Of a stretch of 64,000 bases of DNA, positions 24,445-33,931 are shown piece by piece; within the stretch, counting starts at the first letter, position 1, and each line of letters opens with the position of its first letter. The stretch is taken from NCBI GenBank assembly GCA_947500645.1, contig CANMSD010000002.1:930001-994000 (forward strand), written 5' to 3'. The position numbers and the translations under genes are program-made. The DNA is from an uncultured Erythrobacter sp. (GTDB lineage Bacteria; Pseudomonadota; Alphaproteobacteria; Sphingomonadales; Sphingomonadaceae). Under the pieces are notes generated by a model, which saw nothing but the letters and a program-made list of their open reading frames with translations, was not told the origin of the DNA and did no database searches.

Positions 24445-26874
24445 ATGAATTTTTCAACAAAAACAGTACTTTGTTGTGCTGCCGCCGGTTGGGCCATCGC
24501 CGCACCCGGTCACGTATTGGCGCAGGACGCTGATGGAGATGAAGCGAATTCGGCCGACGATTCAGGTTCTGTGATTGTTGTCACGGCTCGTAAGAAAGAG
24601 GAATCGATCCTCAGCGTGCCGATCGCTGTTACGGCTGTTAGCGGCGAAGAGCTGCAGGCTGCCCAACTCGAAGACCTGGAAGATATTGCGCAGGTCACAC
24701 CCGGCCTCAACTTCGAATCATTCTTCACCAATCCTGGTCGTCAGGATAGTTCACCCTTTATTCGCGGTGTCATCATTGACGCTAACCTGCCAGATCCGAC
24801 CGCGACTCCCGTCGGTGTATTTATCGACGGTATATTTGTAACCGGCGGCACGCGGGCTATCGGGATTGAAGATCTTGAGCGCGTTGAGGTGATCAAGGGT
24901 CCGCAGTCGGCGACATTTGGCCGGGCGACCTTCGCTGGTGCGATCAACTTCGTAACCGTTGATCCAAGCGATGAGTTTGGTGGCCGGGTGAGTGTGTCTG
25001 CCGCGACTCGTGACATGTACGAAGCGACTGCAACGCTCGAAGGGCCGATCGCTGGCGACGTTCTGCGTGGGCGTCTGACGGGCCGTTATAAGTCGAAGAA
25101 CGGTCACTATGCCAACGCCGGCGATCCAGGCAGCCGCCTGGGCGATGAAGAGACGTGGTCGGTCGGGGCTACATTGCTGTTTGAGCCGACCGACAACCTT
25201 CGAATAAAAGCCAGAGGCTTCTACTCCAAGATCAATGATGGTCCGGCTGCGGTTGCGCTAATCCGCGGGACAGAAAACAATTTCGGACCTTTTGGTGACG
25301 GCGATGAGGCTATTTTTGCCGGAACGATCCCGCGCTTTAACAGCAATGATGTGGTTGGGCTCAACACCGATGATGCGACCTACGCACTGACGCGAACAGC
25401 GCTCGAAAACTCCGGGCAGATATTCTTCCAGGACGGCGGGCTCGACAACGGCTTTGGCCTTGAAGTGACGTCAAAGCGCGCCAGCCTCGACGCAGAATAT
25501 GTGTTCCCCGGCTCTGACATCACGCTCAATGCGATTTTCGGCTGGAGTGAAGAAACGCTTATCAACATCTACGATAACGACTTCACGACCGATCCATCCT
25601 TCGCTGTTGCAAACCCCAATGCGTTCGAAGACTACACCATCGAGGCCCGCCTCAGCGGTTCGTCACTGGGTGGTCGGCTCGATTGGTCATTCGGCGGCAA
25701 CTATTATGAGGCGGAGTATCTCAACAACTTCACTTTCATTGGCTACTTTGGTGGCGATCCGGCAGCGGGCGCTTTTACCTTCGGTCCTGAAACAGGTTTC
25801 ACCAGTCGCAAGCCGAAAAACTATGGTGTCTTTGGCCGTCTCAGCTTCGACATTACGGACTCTCTGACCTTGACCACCGAAGGTCGATATCAGTGGGATG
25901 AAGTGAATACGGGTCAAGTCGATACGATGGGTGTGCGAACACCTCAGCCAGGGGCTCCGGCAACTTTCGAGAATTTCCTGCCGCGCGTGACGCTGGACTA
26001 TAAGCCCTCGGACAATACGCTGCTCTATGCGACCTATGCGGAGGGCAACTTCCCGGGTGGGTTCAACCTGACCTTCAACGATCTGACTCCAGATCAAGCG
26101 CTCGAAGTGCAGCAGAATTTCCCAGGCGCATCGGGTACCTTTGGCGAAGAAAAGCTCGAAAACTACGAGATCGGCTGGAAGCAGAGCACTGCCGACAATC
26201 GTCTGTCGTTCGCGCTATCAGCTTTCTTCATGAAGCGCTCCGATGAGGTGGTCAGCACTGTTCTGGAGGTGACCAATGACCAGACCGGTCCGAACGATCC
26301 TCCGACCGAATCTTTCACACTTCTGCTCAATGCGCAGACAACCGAGATCACGGGTTTCGAGTTGGAAGGCAACTTTGCTGCGTCGGATCAGTTCCAGGTC
26401 CGTGGCACTTTGGCCTACATATATCCTGAAGTTGCCGAATTCCCGGAATTTGCTGAGTCGGTCGGTGATGTGCGTGATGTGCTCGGCTCAGACGCAACTT
26501 CGGTTGGTCAGCTCGCTCCTCGCTTCTCGGACTGGCAGGGCTCGCTTTCTGGCACCTTCACCGAATTCCAGGCGGTGGGTGACATGGATTTCTACACCCG
26601 TGCCGATTACTTCTACACCGGGCGTAGACTGCTGACGCTGGTCAATGTCGGCCGCACACCGCCGTCACATGTGGTCAACCTTCGCACCGGCTTGAAATCG
26701 GATAGCCTCACGCTTGAAGCGTTCGTGCTAAACCTTCTCAACGAAGATACGGTGACCGCCGGTAACAATACGAGCGACCTCAGTTTCACTCGTATCGGGT
26801 TCGGACGCGAAGCGACTTCGGTCGGATTGCGTGATCGCCGTCAGTTCGGCGTGCGAGCGACATTCAACTTCTAA
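24445..26874 (+). CDS. TonB-dependent outer-membrane receptor, 809 residues
   Basis: ATG start with AAGGGAGAG upstream. A Sec signal peptide ends at HVLAQ (residue 27). A TonB-box-like segment (SVIVVTARKKEESI) precedes the plug (VPIAVTAVSGEEL, LEDIAQVTPGL, PFIRGVIID, VGVFIDGIFV, RVEVIKGPQSATFGRATFAG). The barrel ends in RATFNF. The 'VTARKKEE--L-VP-AV-A' start is typical of the large sphingomonad receptor group associated with uptake of siderophores or diverse organic compounds. It is the first gene of the DUF1838 operon, separated from the next gene by 80 bases with a hairpin. The substrate is unknown; context suggests an organic molecule rather than iron. Confidence 0.9.
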   Translation: MNFSTKTVLCCAAAGWAIAAPGHVLAQDADGDEANSADDSGSVIVVTARKKEESILSVPIAVTAVSGEELQAAQLEDLEDIAQVTPGLNFESFFTNPGRQDSSPFIRGVIIDANLPDPTATPVGVFIDGIFVTGGTRAIGIEDLERVEVIKGPQSATFGRATFAGAINFVTVDPSDEFGGRVSVSAATRDMYEATATLEGPIAGDVLRGRLTGRYKSKNGHYANAGDPGSRLGDEETWSVGATLLFEPTDNLRIKARGFYSKINDGPAAVALIRGTENNFGPFGDGDEAIFAGTIPRFNSNDVVGLNTDDATYALTRTALENSGQIFFQDGGLDNGFGLEVTSKRASLDAEYVFPGSDITLNAIFGWSEETLINIYDNDFTTDPSFAVANPNAFEDYTIEARLSGSSLGGRLDWSFGGNYYEAEYLNNFTFIGYFGGDPAAGAFTFGPETGFTSRKPKNYGVFGRLSFDITDSLTLTTEGRYQWDEVNTGQVDTMGVRTPQPGAPATFENFLPRVTLDYKPSDNTLLYATYAEGNFPGGFNLTFNDLTPDQALEVQQNFPGASGTFGEEKLENYEIGWKQSTADNRLSFALSAFFMKRSDEVVSTVLEVTNDQTGPNDPPTESFTLLLNAQTTEITGFELEGNFAASDQFQVRGTLAYIYPEVAEFPEFAESVGDVRDVLGSDATSVGQLAPRFSDWQGSLSGTFTEFQAVGDMDFYTRADYFYTGRRLLTLVNVGRTPPSHVVNLRTGLKSDSLTLEAFVLNLLNEDTVTAGNNTSDLSFTRIGFGREATSVGLRDRRQFGVRATFNF

Positions 26875-26881
26875 CCAGTAA

Positions 26882-26921
26882 CGGCTCCGTCAAGCTCATG
26901 TCCCTGAGCGTGGCGGAGCCG
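26882..26921 (+). promoter_or_regulatory. intercistronic hairpin after TonB receptor gene
   Basis: CGGCTCCG (26882-26889) and CGGAGCCG (26914-26921) form the outer stem, with an inner GCTCA/TGAGC stem. No T-run follows, so it probably protects the receptor mRNA or partly limits read-through into the DUF1838 genes. Confidence 0.55.
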
Positions 26922-26954
26922 AACTGAACTTTCTTGTACGTGGTTGGAGAGACA

Positions 26955-27809
26955 ATGGTAGACCTCAGCAGGCGGCAACTGACCCGTGGCATGATAACGG
27001 GCGGTGTTGCCTTGGGTTTGCCAACTTCGATTGCGAGCGCGGCGAAGCCTGATGGGAAGTTCGCCAACCCGTTCGATTGGAACGATCCACAAGACAATCT
27101 CACCGCATTCGTTAAGGTAATGGGTGATCTCGACGGATCGCCTCGCTTCTGGTCGGCGCAAGGCACGATCTATGCGCGGCGCCCGGATCACATGACCATC
27201 CCTCTCCTGAAAGTGGAAGGATTGCGCTATTCGAAGTTCGACAAGACCGATGCCGGTTACCGCATGTGGACGCGCGACTGGGCGTTGTTCCGCGATCTCG
27301 TAACAGGCGATGTGATCGACGAGTTTGATAATCCCTTCACTGGCCAGACAAATCAGGTGAAGCACATTTTGACCCGAGCGTTCAGCTGGGAAATGACGCC
27401 GGATCGCGGCCAGCAGATGCCGAGCTACACCGGCGAGGGATGGCTGATCGGCAAGCCACTCAAGATGCCATGGGTCGAAGAAGGCGACCACGTCGCCGTG
27501 ACACTCGAATTGCTCGTCAAATATGGCAGCGGCACGGTCGGAAGCGAGCTTGAGCACTTCCTGATGAGCGGGCAGGAGCTCTATGATCCCAAACTGACCT
27601 CGGTAAAAACCGCCAAGCAGGCGTGGGTCGGCAACTCTCCATGGCTACGCTGGATGGGGATGGGTGATATTCCTGGCGGAACGCAATGGCACTCAACCGG
27701 CCTGAAGCATTCCAGCATCGACACATTGCGACAGCCGTTCCGCGACGCGATTGATGCCCGTTGGCCCGGCTCGCTTGAGGCACCGGAGACGTATCGCAAG
27801 CCGGAGTGA
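26955..27809 (+). CDS. Tat-exported DUF1838 family protein 1
   Basis: 284 residues from the ATG at 26955, after GGAGAG. The N-terminus has a twin-arginine signal (LSRRQLTRGMITGG, then a hydrophobic stretch ending in SIASAA). The body has the DUF1838 pattern shared with three other proteins here: NPEDNLTAF-like start (here DPQDNLTAFVKVMGDLDG), a signature VIDEFDNPFTGQTNQVKH and the closing WLRWMGMGDIPG region. No enzymatic activity is established for the family as far as I know. Tat export suggests a folded, possibly cofactor-binding periplasmic protein. Confidence 0.8.
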   Translation: MVDLSRRQLTRGMITGGVALGLPTSIASAAKPDGKFANPFDWNDPQDNLTAFVKVMGDLDGSPRFWSAQGTIYARRPDHMTIPLLKVEGLRYSKFDKTDAGYRMWTRDWALFRDLVTGDVIDEFDNPFTGQTNQVKHILTRAFSWEMTPDRGQQMPSYTGEGWLIGKPLKMPWVEEGDHVAVTLELLVKYGSGTVGSELEHFLMSGQELYDPKLTSVKTAKQAWVGNSPWLRWMGMGDIPGGTQWHSTGLKHSSIDTLRQPFRDAIDARWPGSLEAPETYRKPE

Positions 27810-27875
27810 GATTGACTGCCCGCGTGTCAGCCGACCATGGATACGTCAGGTAGGGCCGCTCCTAGGAGAGATCTG

Positions 27876-28790
27876 ATGACAAAGGATTCAGCTATCGGTT
27901 TCTCGCGGCGCTCTGCGCTGTCAGCGGTCGCAATCGGTTCGGCATCGGCGGCGGTCGGCGGATCACTCGCCGCGCCAGCCTTCGCGCAGACTTCACCGCT
28001 TTGGAACATCGACACCTCTAACCCGGAAGACGCCGTCAGGCTTTATGCCAAGATGGCCGGGAGCCTGGTCGAGCAAGAAGTCTACATGCAATATTACGGC
28101 GAGATTCATTCCTTCATGGGCAAGGAAACGCCATTACCGCTGCTTGCTCTCAAAGGCTTGATCCGGCTTCGCTGGACCCCCAATGGCGACGGTACCTACA
28201 CCTATTCGAACTATGACCACGGGCTGTTCTGCGATGTCGAGACCGGCAAGGTGCTCGATAGTTTCGAGAATCCGCTGACGGGAGAGACCAACACGCCATT
28301 GCATTACAACAGCGGGCCTCTTTCCTCGACCATCGGACTAGAAGATGGACACGAAAACCCGACCAAAAAGCAATGGCGCGTCAGCGGTAATCAGATCCTG
28401 GTCCGCAACAGCCGGACAAGTTCTTTTCCGAATCCCCTTCAGCCGGAAATCTGGGGCAAAGCCTCGACCGGTGAACGGGTACCGGTGCTCAGCAGCTCAA
28501 CCTATATCGGGGATGTTCGCGAAGTCGCCGATCCGAAGCTGCATACGGTGGATACCGATCACATCTGGAATTTCGCGACCGGTTATCCGGCATGGATGCT
28601 GATGGGCCAGACGGAAGGCGTCGTTCTATGGCACTGGACTGCTCGCAAGTTCGCCAACAAGGCCGAAATCGACCCTTTTATTCTGAGCGAGATAACGGAG
28701 CGCGTTCCAGACTTCATGACGGCGGATAAGCCTTGGCCGCTTCGATCAGACGGGTGGACCCAGTACACACGCGAACGACAGCCCGAATGA
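27876..28790 (+). CDS. Tat-exported DUF1838 family protein 2
   Basis: 304 residues from the ATG at 27876 (GGAGAGATCTG upstream). It has a twin-arginine signal (FSRRSALSAVAIG, hydrophobic segment ending APAFAQ). Family landmarks are NPEDAVRLYAKMAGSL, VLDSFENPLTGETNTPLHYN, and the C-terminal GYPAWMLMGQTEGVVLWHWT. It is one of four divergent paralogues. Its stop overlaps the next start (ATGA), so translation is coupled. The function is unknown. Confidence 0.8.
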   Translation: MTKDSAIGFSRRSALSAVAIGSASAAVGGSLAAPAFAQTSPLWNIDTSNPEDAVRLYAKMAGSLVEQEVYMQYYGEIHSFMGKETPLPLLALKGLIRLRWTPNGDGTYTYSNYDHGLFCDVETGKVLDSFENPLTGETNTPLHYNSGPLSSTIGLEDGHENPTKKQWRVSGNQILVRNSRTSSFPNPLQPEIWGKASTGERVPVLSSSTYIGDVREVADPKLHTVDTDHIWNFATGYPAWMLMGQTEGVVLWHWTARKFANKAEIDPFILSEITERVPDFMTADKPWPLRSDGWTQYTRERQPE

Positions 28791-29728
28791 CCTTGGAGCG
28801 GCGTGACATCCTCAAGGGTGCGTCGGTCGGCGCATTGGGCTCGATGGCCACTGCTGCACTGGCGACGCAGGCGAAGGCTGACGTATCGTCCGGCGCCAGA
28901 CGCCGCGTTCCGTTCAATCCCGACGATTTGCGCCAGAGTACGATGGCCTTGCTCAAATTGACCGGTTCGCTTGGCAATGAGACTATCCGCAAGTGGTTCA
29001 CGGGCAAGGTTTATGCCTACTTCCCGGGAGCACCGGTGCAGGAGCTATTCTATCTCGATGGCTTCTACCTCGACCGGTATGAGGCAAGGGAAGACGGGAC
29101 GCGTTTTTCGACCCGGTTCGAGATAACACTGAAACGGGACCTGGAATCTGGAGAGCTGCTAGAGCAATGGGATAATCCATTCACCGGGCGCACCGACAGC
29201 GTGATCAACAGTGTCGGCGGGCCGCAGTTCAAGATCTACAACGATTGGGGCTTTGCGCTCCCTGAACGGGCGCGGACAGCGAATAACCCGCTATTGCTGG
29301 ACTGGATGATCATGGGCGACGATGCGTGGGTCACCTGGGATTCTTTTCTGCGTTTCACCAATCCACTTCAGCCAGAGGAGTATCCGCTCGAGTCCTCGGG
29401 TGAAATGCTCGATCTCGTCAATCTCACGAATTTCAAGGGGCGGCTGAGCGATATCGAAGACCCCGAGATGCTGAATGCGCCCGGCGTGATGTTCTGGAAC
29501 GCCGTGTCGGGTTGGCAGCCATGGATGCGCATGGGCCAGAAACCAGGTACGTTGATCTACAAGGCCATCGGGGTGAAACTCGATAGCTTCTCTCAGCTGC
29601 CTGAACCAGTTTTTGCAGCGGCGGAAAAAGCGTTTCCTGGCCATCTGAGTGAGCAAGTACCGTGGCAGGAGGGCAACTACCAATGGTTCGACAGGACAGG
29701 AGCAAAATGGGAAGATTTTATCCAATGA
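28787..29728 (+). CDS. Tat-exported DUF1838 family protein 3
   Basis: 313 residues from an ATG that overlaps the preceding stop by four bases. A twin-arginine signal (LERRDILKGASVG, hydrophobic segment ending ATQAKA) precedes family landmarks DLRQSTMALLKLTGSLGNE, LLEQWDNPFTGRTDSVINS and the C-terminal WQPWMRMGQKPGTLIYKA. It is also coupled to the next gene (ATGA overlap). Of the four paralogues it has the shortest signal. Function unknown. Confidence 0.8.
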   Translation: MTLERRDILKGASVGALGSMATAALATQAKADVSSGARRRVPFNPDDLRQSTMALLKLTGSLGNETIRKWFTGKVYAYFPGAPVQELFYLDGFYLDRYEAREDGTRFSTRFEITLKRDLESGELLEQWDNPFTGRTDSVINSVGGPQFKIYNDWGFALPERARTANNPLLLDWMIMGDDAWVTWDSFLRFTNPLQPEEYPLESSGEMLDLVNLTNFKGRLSDIEDPEMLNAPGVMFWNAVSGWQPWMRMGQKPGTLIYKAIGVKLDSFSQLPEPVFAAAEKAFPGHLSEQVPWQEGNYQWFDRTGAKWEDFIQ

Positions 29729-30309
29729 AGATTACAAGGATCGCCAAACCTCTCCTGGCTGCGAGCCTTCTATTCGCAGGCAACGCGGCGCTTGCCTCAG
29801 AGCAGGCCGGGGATACTGCCGAGACCGAGGCAGTCACAGCGAAGATTACCGGCACATCGTTTTTGACCGACGATGCGGAAAAGAGCGCGGCGTTCTATGT
29901 CGATTTCCTCGGGTTCAAGATCCTGCGTGACAGCACGACGCAGGCAGAGGCAACACGAGGTGTCTATGGTCTGCTCGGGCAGGAAAGCGTGCGCGTCATT
30001 TTGGTCGTGCCATCAATTTGGAGCAGGGAAGATCCCAATCACCTAGGAATTGCCTTCGCTGAGATTGCTGGCGACGCGGATCACCCATTTCCGTCCAATG
30101 TTTCGCGCCTCCCGCGCAAGGGCGAACCGACAATCGGTTTTGAGGTCACGGGGTTGGTCCAGATTATCGAGCGAATGGAAGCAGCGGGTATTCCGACGGT
30201 CGTGCCGCTGGCACCGTCCGCCACCGGCAGGTCGCAAGCTGTGACTGTACTCGATCCCAACGGGATGCGGATCCAGCTGTACGAGTACATCAACTCTGAC
30301 GCTGAATAG
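29725..30309 (+). CDS. exported VOC (glyoxalase/dioxygenase fold) protein
   Basis: 194 residues from an ATG overlapping the preceding stop. A Sec signal peptide (LLAASLLFAGNAALAS) ends near residue 23. The rest has the VOC superfamily pattern: FLTDDAEKSAAFYVDFLGFK, LGIAFAEIAGD and SQAVTVLDPNGMRIQLYEY, the last containing the metal-ligand-type Glu-region. Exported VOC proteins are uncommon. VOC enzymes include glyoxalases, extradiol dioxygenases and epimerases; the reaction cannot be told here. Its place between two DUF1838 genes ties it to the same pathway. Confidence 0.8.
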   Translation: MKITRIAKPLLAASLLFAGNAALASEQAGDTAETEAVTAKITGTSFLTDDAEKSAAFYVDFLGFKILRDSTTQAEATRGVYGLLGQESVRVILVVPSIWSREDPNHLGIAFAEIAGDADHPFPSNVSRLPRKGEPTIGFEVTGLVQIIERMEAAGIPTVVPLAPSATGRSQAVTVLDPNGMRIQLYEYINSDAE

Positions 30310-30332
30310 AGGAAGCTGAAGGAGAGAACGCC

Positions 30333-31256
30333 ATGGTGGCACGAAGTTTGGATGTGACGGCTTCTCGCCGTGTGATGCTCGGCGGAATGGCGACAGCCTT
30401 CACGGCGGCCTGTGCCGGCACGACTGGTATCGGCCGCGCGCAATCCTCGGCTACTCTATCCTCGCGCCCGATCGACATTAATGCGCGTGAAGATAACGTG
30501 CGCGCTTATCTCAAGATCATTTCCGATCTGTCCGAAAAGCCGACCTATCGCTATCACACGGGCCGTATCCTTGCCGTGCCCAAGCATCTTCACCTGGGTG
30601 AGCCCTTCGTCGATTTCGTGGCGATCAAGCAGGACCGTGTGCGCGAGCTGCCGGGCGGTGTGTTCCAGCATGCCTATCGCGGCATAATCCTGTTCACGGA
30701 CAAGGATAGCGGCGAGATTCTGGAGACATTCCAGAACCCGCTGACTGGCGAGACCAATGAGGTGAAACACTACAAAACCAGTCGGGGGGCGATCAATTAT
30801 ATCCCTGAAGGTGTGTATTTTCGGCGCATCGGCGGCAACCCCAGTCCTTTGTCACCGGAGAACGAAAAGCCGATGCGTCTAGCATGGTCGAGCGCCGGTG
30901 ATGACACCTGGGTTACCTATGACGAACGGTTCTCGTTCAGCGACAAGGATGGAAACCATGTCGCCGCTGACAACAGCATGTATCGCTACATGACCAATAT
31001 GCGCCAGTTGCAGGACATGGGGCTTACGAGTGCTGACATGGCGATGAGCTGGCAGACCGAAACCATGTTCTGGTCATGGATGAATATGTCAGGTCATCCT
31101 GGGCATCTGATTTTCGGTAGCATGGGCGGGAAGTATGGTTCGATCGATGAACTTCCGCAAAAGCATGTTCAATGGGCTCAGGCATATCTGCCGGACCACC
31201 TTACCGATACAATCGACTGGGCCGATCACCCGCTTGAAGCCAAGTATCCTGGGTAG
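30333..31256 (+). CDS. Tat-exported DUF1838 family protein 4
   Basis: 307 residues, ATG start with GGAGAGAAC upstream. A twin-arginine-type signal (TASRRVMLGGMATAF) has a Cys in ACAG that could make it a lipoprotein. Landmarks are REDNVRAYLKIISDLSE, ILETFQNPLTGETNEVKHY and the C-terminal FWSWMNMSGHPGHLIFGS. This is the last gene of the plus-strand operon that begins with the TonB receptor; two minus-strand genes converge on its end. Confidence 0.8.
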   Translation: MVARSLDVTASRRVMLGGMATAFTAACAGTTGIGRAQSSATLSSRPIDINAREDNVRAYLKIISDLSEKPTYRYHTGRILAVPKHLHLGEPFVDFVAIKQDRVRELPGGVFQHAYRGIILFTDKDSGEILETFQNPLTGETNEVKHYKTSRGAINYIPEGVYFRRIGGNPSPLSPENEKPMRLAWSSAGDDTWVTYDERFSFSDKDGNHVAADNSMYRYMTNMRQLQDMGLTSADMAMSWQTETMFWSWMNMSGHPGHLIFGSMGGKYGSIDELPQKHVQWAQAYLPDHLTDTIDWADHPLEAKYPG

Positions 31257-31283
31257 CAGATATTATGGCCGCGCAGGCTACCG

Positions 31284-32228
31284 TCAAAGCCTGGGTTCGT
31301 CGCGAAAGAACGGCTCAATCTCTTCATTGTTGAGCATGAAGCAATTGACGAGCGCGGTCTTGATATTGATCCCGATCCGCTGGGCATCCGGTTGCGTCCA
31401 GCTGTATGCAATCTCGCGTTCTTCACCGTCCCGACGTTCGCTCAGATACACCACGAAGGAATGGCGGGTGAAAATGCCATTCAGATTGTTCATCGGCCAA
31501 CGGACGTTGGTGAGTTTGACCGACAGAGCTGACCCGTCGTCCATCTCGACCCATTGTTCGCCGCCCTTGTCATGGATATCGTCGATCTCATAGCGCCGAT
31601 AGGGAATGTCGCGCCCGCCCCCGACGCCCGGAACATCGATATAGCAACTGAACGTGCGCGCACGCTCAAGAGTAATCGGCGGACGGTCGTCTTCGGAAAG
31701 GCTCCACCATAGATCACCTTCGCCCAGTTGGAGCTCAACCGGGAGGGAAGCGAGGTCAGAGTCGCAATCGCCTTCGTCACGTACAGCGCGAAACTGTGAT
31801 GCTTCCATCGACCAAAGCAGATCACAACCCGCGAGCGGTCGAGTGCCTCCATCCACGGAACGATGAAGTTTCATGCGGACGGTTCGGCCATCCTGTTCCG
31901 GATGCAGGCTTGCCTTGAAGCGATGTTCTGCGGTGATATCGCCATCAGCATCTGACGATCTGGCAATCCAAGACAGCGTATCCCCATCGGGACTACGAGC
32001 AATCTCGACATGCATGCGCTGGCGGTGCTGCGCCTCATCTGTTTCCAAGCGCTTGTCGAAATAGACCTGATTCACATTGTCGTATCGACCGGGGAGGAGA
32101 CTCGCAATAACCTGAGCGTTGCGCTCGGCGCGGGTGCCATCTTGCCCTTGCGCGAAAGCGGTCGTCGGCACTGCCGACATCGCGACCGAGGTCACGACCG
32201 CGAAGCTCGCCAATCGGTCGACCAACAT
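31284..32228 (-). CDS. exported CpeT/CpcT-like protein 1
   Basis: 314 residues from the ATG at 32228, which overlaps the upstream hydrolase stop by one base (TGATG). A signal peptide (LASFAVVTSVAMSAVPTTAFAQ) leads into a body resembling the CpeT/CpcT chromophore-lyase-like family (DUF1001): VIASLLPGRYDNVNQVYFDK, a middle LAGCDLLWSMEASQFRAV, then DCDSD and a DLWWSLSED region. In cyanobacteria this family attaches bilins to phycobiliproteins. This organism shows no sign of phycobilisomes, so the protein more likely binds another hydrophobic ligand. A second member is at 36087. The assignment is a reading by eye. Confidence 0.6.
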   Translation of the reverse strand: MLVDRLASFAVVTSVAMSAVPTTAFAQGQDGTRAERNAQVIASLLPGRYDNVNQVYFDKRLETDEAQHRQRMHVEIARSPDGDTLSWIARSSDADGDITAEHRFKASLHPEQDGRTVRMKLHRSVDGGTRPLAGCDLLWSMEASQFRAVRDEGDCDSDLASLPVELQLGEGDLWWSLSEDDRPPITLERARTFSCYIDVPGVGGGRDIPYRRYEIDDIHDKGGEQWVEMDDGSALSVKLTNVRWPMNNLNGIFTRHSFVVYLSERRDGEEREIAYSWTQPDAQRIGINIKTALVNCFMLNNEEIEPFFRDEPRL

Positions 32229-33064
32229 CAAATGATATCCTCCACCGTTTCTGGCGCGGTCAAGAAGTCGCCAATATCCCTCGCAAGTTCGTTGGCGTTG
32301 ACCTGGAGAAAACCGGGCTCCCAATCCCGCCGATCGAGCATCTTGCCGTTCTTGATAAATGGCAATGTGCGCGGAGTCATCTCGTAGAGGTCATCCCCTG
32401 GATTGAGCAGCAGGATCGGATGGGACAATTCGCTTAGGCGTGACGCGAAGCGCTTGTTATAATCGAAGATGGCGGCATGACCCCAATGATAGTTCTCACC
32501 GCCGCGCAGCATTTCAGAAAAAGCTGTGGCGACCATCTCCAGTTGGACACTGCTACCGGCATACTTGCTTTGCATCCGCCAGAACTCGCGGAACCGTCTT
32601 CCGTTTTCATCGAGCGGTATCTTGTCGAGAGACTGCCAATAGGCCTCGATCTCTTCGTCGGTAAGCAGCGCTGCAGAACACAGAATCAGGTTTTCAACCC
32701 GGGCCGGTTGCTGATGCGTTGCCTCAACAGCGAGCTTCGCTCCGGCATGAATGCCGAACAGATCGATCGTATCGGAGTCACCAGCCAGCGCCAGGTCATC
32801 GACCACCTCCCAGATGCAAGCTGCGTAATCTTCCGCCGTGATCTGGCGATCCGGCCCGTCCGATTCTCCATAACCTGGAAAATCCGGTGCAATTACAACC
32901 CTATCCTTGGTCAAAAGCGGTATCAGCGTTTCGAAACCACGCCCCGATTGCGGGAACATATGCAGGCATACAAGCGGGCGTTTGGTGGGGTGTTTGGGCT
33001 GGGCAATTCGCAGATGCACTTGGCCGTAACGGCCATCCACAAAATGCCTTATCAGTTTAGCCAT
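32228..33064 (-). CDS. alpha/beta hydrolase
   Basis: 278 residues from MAKLIRHF (33064); a start three codons earlier (33073) is equally possible. The sequence has the hydrolase fold motifs: LVCLHMFPQSG with the oxyanion His-Met, APDFPGYGESDGP, a nucleophile region IDLFGIHAGAKLAVEA (Ala-Gly-Ala where Ser is usual), acid around LLLNPGDDLYEM and a C-terminal His-less end. The classical nucleophile appears to be replaced (GIHAG instead of GxSxG), so it may not be an ordinary esterase. It is the first gene of a two-gene operon with the CpeT-like gene and faces an AT-rich promoter element. Confidence 0.75.
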   Translation of the reverse strand: MAKLIRHFVDGRYGQVHLRIAQPKHPTKRPLVCLHMFPQSGRGFETLIPLLTKDRVVIAPDFPGYGESDGPDRQITAEDYAACIWEVVDDLALAGDSDTIDLFGIHAGAKLAVEATHQQPARVENLILCSAALLTDEEIEAYWQSLDKIPLDENGRRFREFWRMQSKYAGSSVQLEMVATAFSEMLRGGENYHWGHAAIFDYNKRFASRLSELSHPILLLNPGDDLYEMTPRTLPFIKNGKMLDRRDWEPGFLQVNANELARDIGDFLTAPETVEDII

Positions 33065-33081
33065 CCACACCATCCCACGAT

Positions 33082-33125
33082 CACGATGATGTATGATATA
33101 TTCATATTTGTTTATGTTTACAAGG
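33082..33125. promoter_or_regulatory. AT-rich operator candidate upstream of the hydrolase-CpeT operon
   Basis: Read on the minus strand, CTTGTAAACATAAACAAATA precedes TGAATATATCATACATC. The TGTAAACA element is also found at 33949-33956 upstream of the flavin oxidase. The region lies between the hydrolase start and the IclR gene end. Confidence 0.45.
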
Positions 33126-33129
33126 ACAG

Positions 33130-33894
33130 CTATTTTTGCGGATAGACCGTTTTTATGTTGTATTCCTTGGCCAATTGCTTGATCGCTTTCCGGTATTCAA
33201 CCTCGTTGGCGATGACCCGGTCGCTGGGCCCCACCACACCGATGACCAGCCTTTCACGTTTGTCCATGGTGTAGACCGGAAAGCAGACCGCGCCGACGCC
33301 AGTTATGAAGATATCAGCCTGTGTCGCATGGCCGCGAAGCTCGAGCTGATCGACGACGTGATCGAGCAATCTGTTATCGAAACCGGAATATTGTTTGGGG
33401 TCATCACTCTCCAGCCTCTCTAGGAATTCGATCCTCTCATCGGATGGCATGCCGCCCAGGGCGGTAAGCCCGGTCAAAGAGCCGGTGATGGGCATCATCG
33501 CGCCGACCCGTACATTCACCCCGACCGTGTGAACACTTTCAACGCCGTGCATGATCCGGATTTGTGTGTTGACCTGTCTGCTGATGTTTACTGTCTCAAG
33601 CGTTTGCCGGTTCAACGCTTCGACAAAGTCGAGCAGGTTGCGTTCCCGCTCAAGCAGGTCTGGGACCCAATCGAGCACCGAGATGAAGTTGCGAGAGGGA
33701 ATATAGGTCCACGTCGGCTGATCGAAATCGGCATAGCCGAGTTCGTGCATGCTTTTGAGCAGGGCGTGAGCGCTGACCAGTGGATATCCGAGCCGTTTGG
33801 CGATGTCCTTGGCCGCCAGTGGCTTTCGCTCCTTGTCGAAAAGCTCGAGAATCTCGAAGACTCGCCTTACTGATTTGATTGTATTCTCGGCCAT
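33130..33894 (-). CDS. IclR-family transcriptional regulator
   Basis: 254 residues from the ATG at 33894, which follows GGAGATGGGG; a longer frame exists but adds unrelated sequence. Residues 1-70 hold an IclR winged helix (SVRRVFEILELFDKERKPLA, AKDIAKRLGYPLVSAHALL, HELGYADF). The rest is the effector-binding domain (NISRQVNTQIRIMHGVES, ITGSLTGLTALGGMPSDER, ITGVGAVCFPVYTMDKRERL). It is divergent from the flavin oxidase gene, and the space between holds a direct repeat of ACAAATG. It is the most likely regulator of the DUF1838 region. Confidence 0.9.
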   Translation of the reverse strand: MAENTIKSVRRVFEILELFDKERKPLAAKDIAKRLGYPLVSAHALLKSMHELGYADFDQPTWTYIPSRNFISVLDWVPDLLERERNLLDFVEALNRQTLETVNISRQVNTQIRIMHGVESVHTVGVNVRVGAMMPITGSLTGLTALGGMPSDERIEFLERLESDDPKQYSGFDNRLLDHVVDQLELRGHATQADIFITGVGAVCFPVYTMDKRERLVIGVVGPSDRVIANEVEYRKAIKQLAKEYNIKTVYPQK

Positions 33895-33931
33895 ACTCGG
33901 TCGCACCCCATCTCCACGTGCGTTTGCGTTC

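Noticed and set aside
31284..32228. A phycobilisome-related function for the CpeT-like proteins
   Set aside because: No phycobiliprotein, bilin-synthesis or other lyase gene is present.
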